NCBI GenBank assembly: GCA_002450895.1
Contig: DKAR01000156.1
Span: 4,122 to 22,260 of the forward strand
DNA length: 18,139 bases
Direction: 5' to 3'
Origin: Proteobacteria bacterium UBA6921
GTDB lineage: Bacteria > Pseudomonadota > Gammaproteobacteria > SG8-11
Below, in pieces: positions 1 to 7,201 of the stretch; the stretch's first letter is position 1, and the number at the start of each line of letters is the position of its first letter. Below the pieces are notes generated by a model. It was not told the DNA's origin and did no database searches. It was given only the letters and a program-made list of their open reading frames with translations. Position numbers and translations under genes: made by a program.

Positions 1-147
1 GCCTCCATGAAGGACAAGCTCGTCGCGAAGGTTAAGGCCGGTGGTAAGGGCGTTTGGGGCGAAGTCCCGATGCCTCCGTACTCGCCGCGCGTTCCGGACG
101 CTGACATCGAGAAGCTGGTCGAGTTCGTCCTGTCGCTGGCCAAGTAA
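1..147 (+). CDS. class I cytochrome c, C-terminal part (5' truncated)
   Basis: The window opens inside this gene; 48 codons and a TAA stop are visible. The visible part reads GGKGVWGEVPMPPYSPRVPD and ends in a helix (DIEKLVEFVLSLAK). This matches the C-terminal third of small soluble periplasmic cytochromes c of the c5/c551 type, electron carriers between the bc1 complex and terminal oxidases or reductases. The Met of the VPMPP segment (residue 24 of the visible part) is the expected distal haem ligand. The CXXCH haem-attachment site and the signal peptide must lie to the left of the window, so exact family and length cannot be given. A strong intrinsic terminator follows 14 bp after the stop, so this gene ends its transcription unit. 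Confidence 0.85.
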   Translation, partial: ASMKDKLVAKVKAGGKGVWGEVPMPPYSPRVPDADIEKLVEFVLSLAK

Positions 148-161
148 TTTTGGTCACAAAG

Positions 162-193
162 AACGAGAGAGCCGAAAGGCTCTCTCGTTTTTT
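162..193 (+). terminator. intrinsic terminator after the cytochrome c gene
   Basis: The sequence contains a perfect 10-bp stem, CGAGAGAGCC (164-173) pairing with GGCTCTCTCG (178-187). It is closed by a GAAA tetraloop and followed at once by TTTTTT (188-193). The AA at 162-163 can extend the stem into the U-tract. This is a textbook Rho-independent terminator for the plus strand. Confidence 0.93.
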
Positions 194-474
194 CATTTAC
201 GCGAAATGATGTTTTCTGTACACAGCTTGGCCGCAGCAGGCGGATAAGCGGTGTGCGTTGTTGGGCGCCGCAATTCCCTTTCGCCTGACTCTTGCTACCT
301 GTTGAATTTTATAGAGTTGCTGGTGCTACGCGTGCCGGCTCGGCTCTGCGTATTGAATGGACTGAACCGCGCTTGCGCGATCTGCTCAGTTTTTGTCCAC
401 ACAGTTATCCACAACCCGGGTTACAGGTCCTCTGCCATGGGCGATATGCTCCATGCAAACGCTTGGGGTATCAC
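194..474. other. 281-bp intergenic leader between cytochrome c and fructosamine kinase
   Basis: No gene is supported here. Open frames reach into this stretch from the downstream gene, but their residues (Cys-, Pro- and Arg-rich, no domain) do not look coding. The main content is the pair of DnaA-box-like sites at 393-413. A weak -10-like TATAGA at 310-315 has no well-spaced -35, so the promoter of the downstream gene is not located. Confidence 0.5.
393..413 (+). promoter_or_regulatory. tandem DnaA-box-like sites
   Basis: TTATCCACA at 405-413 is an exact match to the consensus high-affinity DnaA box. TTGTCCACA at 393-401 is the same 9-mer with one mismatch, in the same orientation, with a 3-bp spacer (12 bp centre to centre). 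They lie about 62-82 bp before the GTG start of the fructosamine-kinase-like gene. Same-strand tandem boxes of this kind occur at DnaA-regulated promoters and at DnaA-titrating sites. One perfect 9-mer can occur by chance in 18 kb; the adjacent second copy is what makes it notable. I see no AT-rich unwinding element or dnaA/dnaN gene, so this is not a replication origin on this evidence. Confidence 0.5.
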
Positions 475-1359
475 GTGACCGACTGGAACGAGATTTCCGA
501 ACACATCAATAGCACGCTTGGCCTTAGCGACAAGCTTTCCGCGCCAACACCGGTTGGCGGCGGATGTATCAATCGCGCGTATCAGGTGGAAACCGATACC
601 CGACGTTTCTTCGTCAAGCTGAACAGCGCGGAGCGTAGCGACATGTTTGCCGCGGAAGCGGAGGGCTTGTTGGAAATGCGTAAGTCGGATTCGATTCACG
701 TACCAGAGCCGCTATGCTGGGGTACCAGTGGCGCGGAATCGTACCTGGTCCTGGAGTACCTCGAACTGCGACCGCTCTCCGGATATGCTTCGGCGCAACT
801 GGGCGAGCAGCTGGCCGCGATGCACCGTCATGTTGGTACGGCCTTTGGCTGGTACCGGGACAATACGATTGGTTCCACACCGCAAATCAATCAACGCTCA
901 CCCGGGTGGGTGGCATTCTGGCGCGACCATCGACTCGACTACCAATATCGTTTGGCCATCAGTAACGGTTATTCCGGACGCCTCACGGAAAAGTTGGAGC
1001 AGTTGATAGAGGGGTTGCCGTTGCTGTTGGCAGATCACCCTGTCGTTCCATCGCTGGTTCACGGTGACTTGTGGGGTGGCAATGCAGCGATGGATGCTGC
1101 GGGACGACCGGTGATTTTTGATCCTGCTGTCTACTTCGGCGATCGCGAAACGGATTTGGCAATGACGGAGTTGTTCGGCGGCTTCCCGGCAGAGTTTTAC
1201 AGCGCCTACAAATCGTCGTATCCGTTGGCCGCTGGCTACCGAACGCGCAGAACACTCTACAATCTGTACCATGTGCTGAATCACCTGAACCTGTTTGGCG
1301 GGGGATATCGAAGTCAAGCCGAGCAGATGACGGACGATCTTGTGAGTGAAATACGCTAA
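475..1359 (+). CDS. fructosamine kinase family protein (YniA-like)
   Basis: A 294-aa protein of the fructosamine kinase / aminoglycoside-phosphotransferase-like fold, cytosolic. Family members phosphorylate ketosamines (glycation products) on protein or small-molecule amines as a repair step; many bacterial members prefer ribulosamine or erythrulosamine. Visible motifs: an N-terminal nucleotide-binding region (VGGGCINRAYQV, about 27-38, with VKLN near 47-50), the catalytic-loop motif HGDLWGGN at 196-203 and the metal-binding DPAVYFGDRETDLAM at 216-230. Length fits the family (about 285-290 aa). I chose the GTG at 475 because the homologous-looking sequence begins right there and the open frame upstream looks non-coding; GGGG at 465-468 is only a weak ribosome-binding site. 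The next gene starts close behind it. Confidence 0.88.
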   Translation: MTDWNEISEHINSTLGLSDKLSAPTPVGGGCINRAYQVETDTRRFFVKLNSAERSDMFAAEAEGLLEMRKSDSIHVPEPLCWGTSGAESYLVLEYLELRPLSGYASAQLGEQLAAMHRHVGTAFGWYRDNTIGSTPQINQRSPGWVAFWRDHRLDYQYRLAISNGYSGRLTEKLEQLIEGLPLLLADHPVVPSLVHGDLWGGNAAMDAAGRPVIFDPAVYFGDRETDLAMTELFGGFPAEFYSAYKSSYPLAAGYRTRRTLYNLYHVLNHLNLFGGGYRSQAEQMTDDLVSEIR

Positions 1360-1384
1360 CGAACACTGGTGTGGGGAGTCTTGC

Positions 1385-2533
1385 TTGTCTCATTTGTCTG
1401 TAACGAAACATCAACTCGCGCTTGCTTTTTGCGGCGTATTTGCGACGTCAGCGGCAATTGCGTCCCCCGCGGTAATCTATGACGCGCGTTCCGCGGCGAT
1501 GGGAGGAATCAGTGTGGCGAGCGGAGCGCGCGGCGCCCCGACCACCAATCCCGCCATTCTTGCGTATGGCGTCGAATTCGTGGACTGGTATCTTGTCGCT
1601 CCGGCCTATGGAACGGAGCAATACGATCCGGACAGTTTCGAGACCCTGCTCAACAAGTTTCATGACGCCGATGCTGCACTGAAGGCCAATCCGGATTTCA
1701 CCCGTGTGGATCGTGCCAAGGATGCGCTCAATCGTTTGTCCGGCGCGACGCTGTATGAAAACCAGGTCGCTTCGGTATTCGCGTCGGTTCCCAGCAATAT
1801 TCTCGGCGCGGGTTTGTTTTTCAATGCATACAGCTTTACTTCGTTCGTCGGCCAGGTCGGTGCGTATGATTTTTCAACGCCGAGCACGCCGCAATACAAC
1901 AGTGTGATTCTGAAGCGCGGTGTATCAGTCATCGAGCATGGTGTTTCGCTCGCGCAGGTCTACACCACCGATTTTCGATCGTTCGACACGTTTGCCTTGG
2001 GGATCAGTCCGAAGATCGTCTTGTGGCAAGCGGTCGCTCGTGCTGAGGATGTCGAATCTGCAGACACCAAGGCGCGCTTTGGTGGATCCACCGACGGTTC
2101 AGCATTCACGTTTGATCTCGGCATGCTTCGCGAAGTGGGCCGCTTTTACACGGCGGGCATAACGGTGCGAAATCTGTTTCCGGTGAAAATCAGCTATCCG
2201 CAGCCGCAGGGTGGCTCGGACACCCTCAATACTCAGGTGCGCGCGGGAATCGCCTACGAGCGGCGTTCGCGGTCATTTGAAGTCGATATCGATTTACTGC
2301 CCAACAGCGGAGTCGGATTTCAGGACAGCACGCGAATTCTTTCGATCGGCGGAGAGTTTGTCTTGACGCAGTACGTTCTGTTGCGTGCGGGGCTAAAGCA
2401 GAATCTGCTCGCAGACAAGGAAAGCCTGCTCACGTTCGGGTTGGGTCTTGGAGTGGAATATATGCTCGATGTGGCGGTGATCGGTGGCGCCGATGATTTC
2501 GGCACCACCGTTCAGTTGTCTGTCGCGTTCTAG
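1385..2533 (+). CDS. TraF-like (PF13729-type) outer-membrane beta-barrel protein
   Basis: A predicted 382-aa exported beta-barrel. Residues about 1-26 form a signal peptide (basic start, LALAFCGVFATSAAIA, then SPAVIYD). The mature start reads YDARSAAMGGISVASG, then NPAILAYG. This small-residue hatch-like motif is typical of the TraF-like/FadL-superfamily barrels that databases call conjugal transfer protein TraF. The rest alternates polar and hydrophobic strands and ends in a C-terminal Phe, as expected for BAM-assembled barrels. The start is uncertain: TTG at 1385 has GGGGAG at 1373-1378 with good spacing, while GTG at 1346 overlaps the previous gene and has no clear ribosome-binding site. 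No conjugation genes lie nearby, so a role in conjugation is unlikely. The substrate is unknown. Confidence 0.75.
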   Translation: MSHLSVTKHQLALAFCGVFATSAAIASPAVIYDARSAAMGGISVASGARGAPTTNPAILAYGVEFVDWYLVAPAYGTEQYDPDSFETLLNKFHDADAALKANPDFTRVDRAKDALNRLSGATLYENQVASVFASVPSNILGAGLFFNAYSFTSFVGQVGAYDFSTPSTPQYNSVILKRGVSVIEHGVSLAQVYTTDFRSFDTFALGISPKIVLWQAVARAEDVESADTKARFGGSTDGSAFTFDLGMLREVGRFYTAGITVRNLFPVKISYPQPQGGSDTLNTQVRAGIAYERRSRSFEVDIDLLPNSGVGFQDSTRILSIGGEFVLTQYVLLRAGLKQNLLADKESLLTFGLGLGVEYMLDVAVIGGADDFGTTVQLSVAF

Positions 2534-3918
2534 AACGTCAATTCAAAGCCAAGATTCATCATGAAGCTACGCGGCGCTTTCTCGCCGTCGACTTCAACGG
2601 AGTCGAGTCCGTAGGCAAGGTCCAAATTGACGGTCTTGAACAACGTTAACCCGCCGGTCATGTAGCTGAGCTCCGTGCCCGCCATGTTGGCGCGATAGCC
2701 CACGCGAAAGCCAGGAATCCACCAACTGTCTGTTGCGTACCCGGCAGAAATGGTTGCCCATTTGTATTCCGCACCGGTTGGGTCTTCGACGGCGTTTGCG
2801 TCCAGTCCGACGGCAATAACCCAGTTCTGACTCTCAGTGAATACCGCGCCTTCGAGATGGAGCTGTGACTTCATTTCGTAGGATTCGCTCTTCTGCAGTT
2901 CCGCAATTATCGCGGGGTCCGTGTAGCCGGTGAGATCGACCCCGTTATAGTCAAACGTCGGTTTATTGATATTGTCGACCCAGGCGCCAACGCGATAATT
3001 CTTCGCGATCCACAAGCCTCCAAAGTCCAGGCCAAACCCGGTGCTGTATTCGTAACTGTCATTGGAATCGAACGTATTTTCCGTCCCGGTCGATCCGATC
3101 AGGCGAGTGGCTACGCGGGACAATCCCACTTTGTAGTACTTGGCGCGTATGCCGGCCGCAAGTTGACCGGCGTCAACCTGCAGCATCGTACGGCTGTAGC
3201 CGAAACCGACTTCCGCAACAGCAGCACCTTTGACAAGCAGGGTTGTATCGGAAACATCCGCAGGCAAATCGACATTCAACGCCCCCGTTCCGCCGCCGGT
3301 GTAGTAGGCCTGAACCGCGGCAAGAATATCGCTGCCTTGAAGTGCAACGGGATCTGCAAGAAAGGTCATATTGGCGACGGCGCTGAAATTTGCGTCCAGC
3401 ACGAAGCTTCCGCCCAGCGCCTTGTTCGAAATAACCAGTGGCATTATCGGGACGTGTCCAGCGAAGAACCCGCGCGCGTAGCCATCCTGCTGCGCGGTGG
3501 CCAGGACGTTATTAACGGAAGTAAGTTCGGGGCGGCCGTTCAAATACGACGCGAGGGAGTTGGCGCAGGCGTTAACATCGCTCGGGGCGGCTCCGCAGAT
3601 ATTGATAATTTCCGTTTGCGTCAGTGATTGAGAGCCTTCGAGAGTGGTTTGCGCTGCATCGATTTGGTCGTACAAATTTTCTACATCACCAAACTCGTAG
3701 CCAAATCCCAGGTTGCTCAAAATCCCGAATCGATATTGGCTGTCTTCCTTTGTAAATACTGCTGCACCACCTGCCGGATTGGTGATGTTGGAGATGATGG
3801 TTTGATTATTTGTGACCGAGCCGTACGTCAGGTTGGGACCCAACGGTTGGTATACAGGAGTTGCATAAGCATTGGCACATGCAAGGGTCAGCGCGGATAG
3901 GGTAAGCCATCGCTTCAT
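2530..3918 (-). CDS. TraF-like (PF13729-type) outer-membrane beta-barrel protein, second copy
   Basis: A 462-aa exported protein. Its signal peptide covers residues 1-19 (MKRWLTLSALTLACANAYA), then TPVYQPLGPNLTYG. Early in the mature part, ITNPAGGAAVF resembles the NPA hatch motif of TraF-like barrels. The remainder is Gly/Tyr/aromatic-rich amphipathic strands (for example GFGLDFGGLW and GFRVGYRANMAG), ending FMMNLGFELTF with the C-terminal Phe of an outer-membrane barrel. GGAG 9 bp upstream supports the ATG at 3918. It converges with the similar barrel gene at 1385-2533 and the two share the stop CTAG. The two proteins are clearly not recent duplicates. Function is unknown; the family name TraF should not be read as evidence for conjugation or a thioredoxin fold. 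Confidence 0.78.
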   Translation of the reverse strand: MKRWLTLSALTLACANAYATPVYQPLGPNLTYGSVTNNQTIISNITNPAGGAAVFTKEDSQYRFGILSNLGFGYEFGDVENLYDQIDAAQTTLEGSQSLTQTEIINICGAAPSDVNACANSLASYLNGRPELTSVNNVLATAQQDGYARGFFAGHVPIMPLVISNKALGGSFVLDANFSAVANMTFLADPVALQGSDILAAVQAYYTGGGTGALNVDLPADVSDTTLLVKGAAVAEVGFGYSRTMLQVDAGQLAAGIRAKYYKVGLSRVATRLIGSTGTENTFDSNDSYEYSTGFGLDFGGLWIAKNYRVGAWVDNINKPTFDYNGVDLTGYTDPAIIAELQKSESYEMKSQLHLEGAVFTESQNWVIAVGLDANAVEDPTGAEYKWATISAGYATDSWWIPGFRVGYRANMAGTELSYMTGGLTLFKTVNLDLAYGLDSVEVDGEKAPRSFMMNLGFELTF

Positions 3919-4034
3919 AACATTGGTCTCCGGAAATTGGCAGGTCTGGCAGGCGGTTCGGTGTCCATTGAATCGGTGGAAATGCTTAAAACTTTAACTT
4001 CGTCGTTTTTTCGCGCGGCCAGACCATAAAACAA

Positions 4035-4064
4035 CTGACATCCCGGGGCAATCATCACTAGAAT
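4035..4064 (+). promoter_or_regulatory. sigma-70-like promoter of dctQM
   Basis: CTGACA (4035-4040, 5 of 6 to the -35 consensus) lies 18 bp before TAGAAT (4059-4064, 5 of 6 to the -10 consensus). Transcription would begin near 4071. That leaves only about 10 nt before the ATG at 4081, but about 37 nt before the alternative GTG start at 4108. Confidence 0.5.
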
Positions 4065-4080
4065 CGGGGCAGTCGACGTA

Positions 4081-4683
4081 ATGCAACACCCGAACGAGAT
4101 TGTCTTCGTGGAATTCTTTCTTAAAGTCTCCAGAGGTATCGACGCTACGAATCGGTACATCGGCAAGGTGACGACGTGGCTGGTGCTCGTCATGGTCGTC
4201 ATCAGTGCCGGTAACGCGATCTCGCGCAAAGCGTTCGATTTAAGTTCCAACGCATTCCTCGAGATTCAATGGTACTTGTACGCGGCAGTTTTTCTGATCG
4301 CCGCGGGTTACACGTATCTGAACAACGAGCATGTGCGGATCGATGTGTTGAACAGTCGCCTGAGCCCGCGCGCGCAAACCTGGATCGATCTGGTCGGCGC
4401 ATCGTGTTTTCTCATTCCGCTGTGTGCCCTGGTTTTGTATTTCAGCGTCCCGTACTTCCTGAACTCGTGGCAATCGCAGGAGTTTTCCAGCAATCCCGGC
4501 GGGCTGATCATCTGGCCCGCAAAATTATTGATTCCTACCGGCTTCGTTTTGCTCCTGTTACAGGGTATCTCTGAAATCATCAAATCGATTGCTTTTCTGC
4601 GCGGCGTAGCGGGAGTCACTCCTGCGCACCTATCGCAGGCGGCGCGCCATGGATCGTGCGCCCACGTGGAAGGAAATTCCTGA
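4081..4683 (+). CDS. dctQ: TRAP transporter small permease (DctQ family)
   Basis: A 200-aa inner-membrane protein, the four-helix small subunit of a tripartite ATP-independent periplasmic transporter. Hydrophobic segments lie at about 31-46, 66-80, 103-122 and 148-165. The conserved pattern NAFLEIQWYLYAAVFLIAAG (58-77), followed by NEHVRIDVL (82-90), is characteristic of DctQ proteins in TRAP systems. It pairs with DctM in a sodium-driven permease that receives its substrate from a periplasmic DctP protein. The stop overlaps the start of dctM (TGATG at 4681-4685), indicating translational coupling. The start is uncertain: ATG 4081 has no good ribosome-binding site and sits close to the predicted transcription start, so GTG 4108 (giving a start MEFFLKVSRGID) is a fair alternative. 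The C-terminal 25 residues after the last helix look poorly conserved. Confidence 0.9.
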   Translation: MQHPNEIVFVEFFLKVSRGIDATNRYIGKVTTWLVLVMVVISAGNAISRKAFDLSSNAFLEIQWYLYAAVFLIAAGYTYLNNEHVRIDVLNSRLSPRAQTWIDLVGASCFLIPLCALVLYFSVPYFLNSWQSQEFSSNPGGLIIWPAKLLIPTGFVLLLLQGISEIIKSIAFLRGVAGVTPAHLSQAARHGSCAHVEGNS

Positions 4684-6086
4684 TGGCGGATTTCATGGCG
4701 CCGTTGATGTTTGGCGCGCTCGTTGTATTTCTGTTGCTCGGTTATCCAGTAGCGTTTGCACTTGCCGCGAATGGGCTGCTGTTCGGCTGGGTTGGAATTG
4801 AGCTCGGGTATTTCACTGTCGATCTCCTGGGTGCCTTGCCGCAGCGCATTTTTGGCATCATGCAAAACGAAACGCTTCTGGCAATTCCGTTCTTTACGTT
4901 CATGGGCTTGATCATGGAACGCAGCGGAATGGCGGAAGAGTTACTTAATACTGTGGGTCAGTTGTTTGGTCCGGTTCGGGGTGGCCTGGCGTATGCCGTC
5001 GTATTTGTCGGCGCGCTGCTCGCGGCCACGACCGGCGTCGTAGCCGCGACGGTCATCGCGATGGGCTTGATCTCGCTGCCGATCATGTTGCGTTGGGGAT
5101 ATGACACGCGTGTCGCCACAGGCGTGATCGCGGCGAGTGGGACCCTTGCGCAAATAATTCCCCCGAGTCTGGTGTTGATTGTTCTCGCCGATCAACTTGG
5201 GCGCTCGGTGGGTGACATGTATACCGCGGCTTTGGTGCCCGGCCTCACATTGGTGGGTGCCTACGCACTCGCCGTGGCCGCGATCTCCCTGTTTCGACCA
5301 CAGTGGACGCCGGCATTACCGTTGTCGGCGCGACAGCTGCGAGGTTTCGATCTGGTCCAGCGTTCAGTATCGTCGCTGATTGCGCCGTTGGCGCTGATCT
5401 TTCTCGTGTTGGGCACGATTTTTCTTGGCATTGCCACGCCGACGGAAGGCGGGGCCATGGGTGCAGTAGGCGCACTGGCAATTGCGGGACTCAATCGCAA
5501 GTTGACTCTGTCGGTTCTTAAGCAGGCCATGGATGCCACAGCCAAACTGTCATCCTTCGTCATGTTCATCCTCGTGGGTTCCACGGTGTTTACGCTGGTG
5601 TTTCGTGGCGTCAATGGCGACCTTTGGGTGGAGCATTGGCTGACGAGTCTGCCGGGAGGCGTGCTCGGATTTCTCATCGCGGTCAATCTGCTCGTGTTCG
5701 TGCTCGCGTTCTTTCTGGATTTCTTCGAGCTGGCATTCATCCTTGTACCGTTGTTGGCGCCGGTGGCGGAAAAGCTGGGCATCGACCTGGTGTGGTTCGG
5801 TGTGCTGCTCGCGGTGAACATGCAGACGTCGTTCATGCATCCGCCGTTTGGATTCGCGCTGTTCTATCTGCGCGGTGTTGCGCCGAAGGACGACTACGTG
5901 GATTCGATTACCGGCAAGAACATACGTGGCGTGACGACAACACAGATCTATTGGGGTGCGATGCCGTTTATCGCAATCCAGCTGCTGATGGTTGTGTTGA
6001 TTATTGCGTACCCGGATATCGTGCAGATCGAGAAGCACGACATTATGGAGGATGTTCCGCTACAGCTGGATCTGCCGGCGATGTAG
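4683..6086 (+). CDS. dctM: TRAP transporter large permease (DctM family)
   Basis: A 467-aa polytopic inner-membrane protein, the transport subunit of the TRAP system (sodium symport of organic acids; elevator-type fold). Many hydrophobic helices are visible, with the family's characteristic glycine- and proline-rich segments: GALLAATTGVVAATVIAMG near 110-128, ASGTLAQIIPPS at 151-162, and a matching C-terminal repeat with ATPTEGGAMGAVGALAIAG. The ATG at 4683 overlaps the dctQ stop and is preceded by AAGGAAA; an upstream GTG at 4656 would add nine residues inside dctQ and is less likely. The gene is followed within 33 bp by the convergent gene for the binding protein. Confidence 0.93.
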   Translation: MADFMAPLMFGALVVFLLLGYPVAFALAANGLLFGWVGIELGYFTVDLLGALPQRIFGIMQNETLLAIPFFTFMGLIMERSGMAEELLNTVGQLFGPVRGGLAYAVVFVGALLAATTGVVAATVIAMGLISLPIMLRWGYDTRVATGVIAASGTLAQIIPPSLVLIVLADQLGRSVGDMYTAALVPGLTLVGAYALAVAAISLFRPQWTPALPLSARQLRGFDLVQRSVSSLIAPLALIFLVLGTIFLGIATPTEGGAMGAVGALAIAGLNRKLTLSVLKQAMDATAKLSSFVMFILVGSTVFTLVFRGVNGDLWVEHWLTSLPGGVLGFLIAVNLLVFVLAFFLDFFELAFILVPLLAPVAEKLGIDLVWFGVLLAVNMQTSFMHPPFGFALFYLRGVAPKDDYVDSITGKNIRGVTTTQIYWGAMPFIAIQLLMVVLIIAYPDIVQIEKHDIMEDVPLQLDLPAM

Positions 6087-6109
6087 GGGCGAGCATTGCG
6101 CCCGCCCCT
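6085..6109. terminator. hairpin between convergent dctM and dctP
   Basis: AGGGGCG (6085-6091) pairs perfectly with CGCCCCT (6103-6109) around an 11-nt loop. It begins at the last two bases of the dctM stop codon and fills the 32-bp gap between the convergent genes. Neither side has a clear T-tract, so it may be a weak bidirectional terminator or simply a transcript-end stabiliser. Confidence 0.35.
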
Positions 6110-6118
6110 GGGGTCGTC

Positions 6119-7201
6119 TTACTTCACATTGCTGAACGTAAAGTTCGCGTATGTCGTTTCCGCAACCCGGAACCATTGGAACTCATCGTTACGGAAGCGC
6201 TTCCACGAGTCGTAGATTTTCTTGAACGCGGGATTCTTGCCGGCTTCCTCTTCATACAACTCGTTGGCGATCTTCGCGGCAGCTTCCATGAGGTCTTTTG
6301 GGTAGGGGTGAAGCACGGCACCGCCTCGAATCAGTTTGCCCAATGCCGCGGGATTCTTGGCGTCGTATTCGGCCAGCATGTGCAGGTTCGCTTCTGCCGC
6401 GGCGACGGTAATGCATTGCTGGTAGTACTCCGGCAGTTTTTCCCATTCCTTTTGGTTGATGTAAAGCGACAGCGTCGGTCCGCCTTCCCACCAGCCCGGG
6501 TAGTAATAGTGCTTGGCGACTTTATAGAGTCCGAGTTTTTCGTCGTCGTACGGACCAACCCACTCCGCGGCGTCAATCGCGCCTTTTTCAAGTGACGGAT
6601 AAATATCGCTGCCTGGAAGTGACTGCGGAACGGCGCCAAGTTTAGCCATGATCTCGCCGCCGAATCCGGGGATACGCATCTTCACACCTTTGAGGTCGGC
6701 GAGGGATTTGATCTCCTTGCGGAACCAGCCGCCCATCTGGGTGCCGGTGTTCCCGCAGGGGAAGTTGATGACGCCGTACTCTTTGTAGAATTCGCGCGTC
6801 AGGTCGAGCCCGCCACCGTAATAGAACCACGCGTTTTGTTGGCGCGCGGTGAGACCAAAAGGGACCGCAGTATCAAATGCGAAGGCCTTGTTCTTGCCAA
6901 CGTAGTAATAACCCGCGCTGTGCCCCGCTTCGACGGTGCCTTGCTGTACGGCATCGAACACCTGCAAGCCGGGTACAATTTCACCCGGTGCGAAAACGCG
7001 AATCTGAAACTTGCCCTGGGTGAGTTGCTCCACGCGCTTGGCGAACTGCTCGCCGCCGCCAAAGATCGTGTCGAGACTTTTGGGGAAGCTCGAAGCGATA
7101 CGCCATTTCACTTCCGGTAAATCCGCGGCACGCGCCGGAAGGCTAACCGCACCCGCTGCCAACCCGACACCGGCACCTTTTAGGAAGTCACGTCTTTTCA
7201 T
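6119..7201 (-). CDS. TRAP transporter periplasmic binding protein, TakP-like (DctP family), Tat-exported
   Basis: A 360-aa solute-binding protein. The N-terminus has a twin-arginine signal (KRRDFLKGAGVGL, then LPARAADLPE, cleavage near residue 25), so it is exported folded by Tat. The mature protein begins VKWRIASSFPKSLDTIFGGG and carries family features: NTGTQMGGWFR (151-161), KMRIPGFGG (174-182) with R176 as the likely carboxylate-binding arginine, DAAEWVGPYDDEKLG (210-224) and YPGWWEGG (234-241). From memory of TakP-type proteins, Q155, R176, E213-W214 and E239 would form the ligand and cation site; this suggests 2-oxo acids or similar carboxylates, by inference. GGAG precedes the ATG with good spacing. 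It lies convergent to dctQM instead of in their operon, so binding protein and permease must be expressed from separate promoters. Confidence 0.92.
   Translation of the reverse strand: MKRRDFLKGAGVGLAAGAVSLPARAADLPEVKWRIASSFPKSLDTIFGGGEQFAKRVEQLTQGKFQIRVFAPGEIVPGLQVFDAVQQGTVEAGHSAGYYYVGKNKAFAFDTAVPFGLTARQQNAWFYYGGGLDLTREFYKEYGVINFPCGNTGTQMGGWFRKEIKSLADLKGVKMRIPGFGGEIMAKLGAVPQSLPGSDIYPSLEKGAIDAAEWVGPYDDEKLGLYKVAKHYYYPGWWEGGPTLSLYINQKEWEKLPEYYQQCITVAAAEANLHMLAEYDAKNPAALGKLIRGGAVLHPYPKDLMEAAAKIANELYEEEAGKNPAFKKIYDSWKRFRNDEFQWFRVAETTYANFTFSNVK

Noticed and set aside
393..413. A replication origin.
   Set aside because: Only two boxes, no AT-rich repeats and no dnaA, dnaN or gidA neighbours.
1385..3918. 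A plasmid or conjugative element, suggested by the family name TraF.
   Set aside because: No relaxase, pilus, coupling or replication genes are present, and the proteins are barrel-like TraF-family members, not the F-plasmid thioredoxin-like TraF.
4308..4865. A 185-codon minus-strand open frame across dctQ and dctM.
   Set aside because: Low-complexity, charged sequence on the wrong strand of two clear transporter genes.
5624..6595. A 323-codon plus-strand open frame overlapping the end of dctM and antisense to dctP.
   Set aside because: Its residues show no domain and it lies over two well-supported genes; it is a composition shadow of GC-rich coding DNA.
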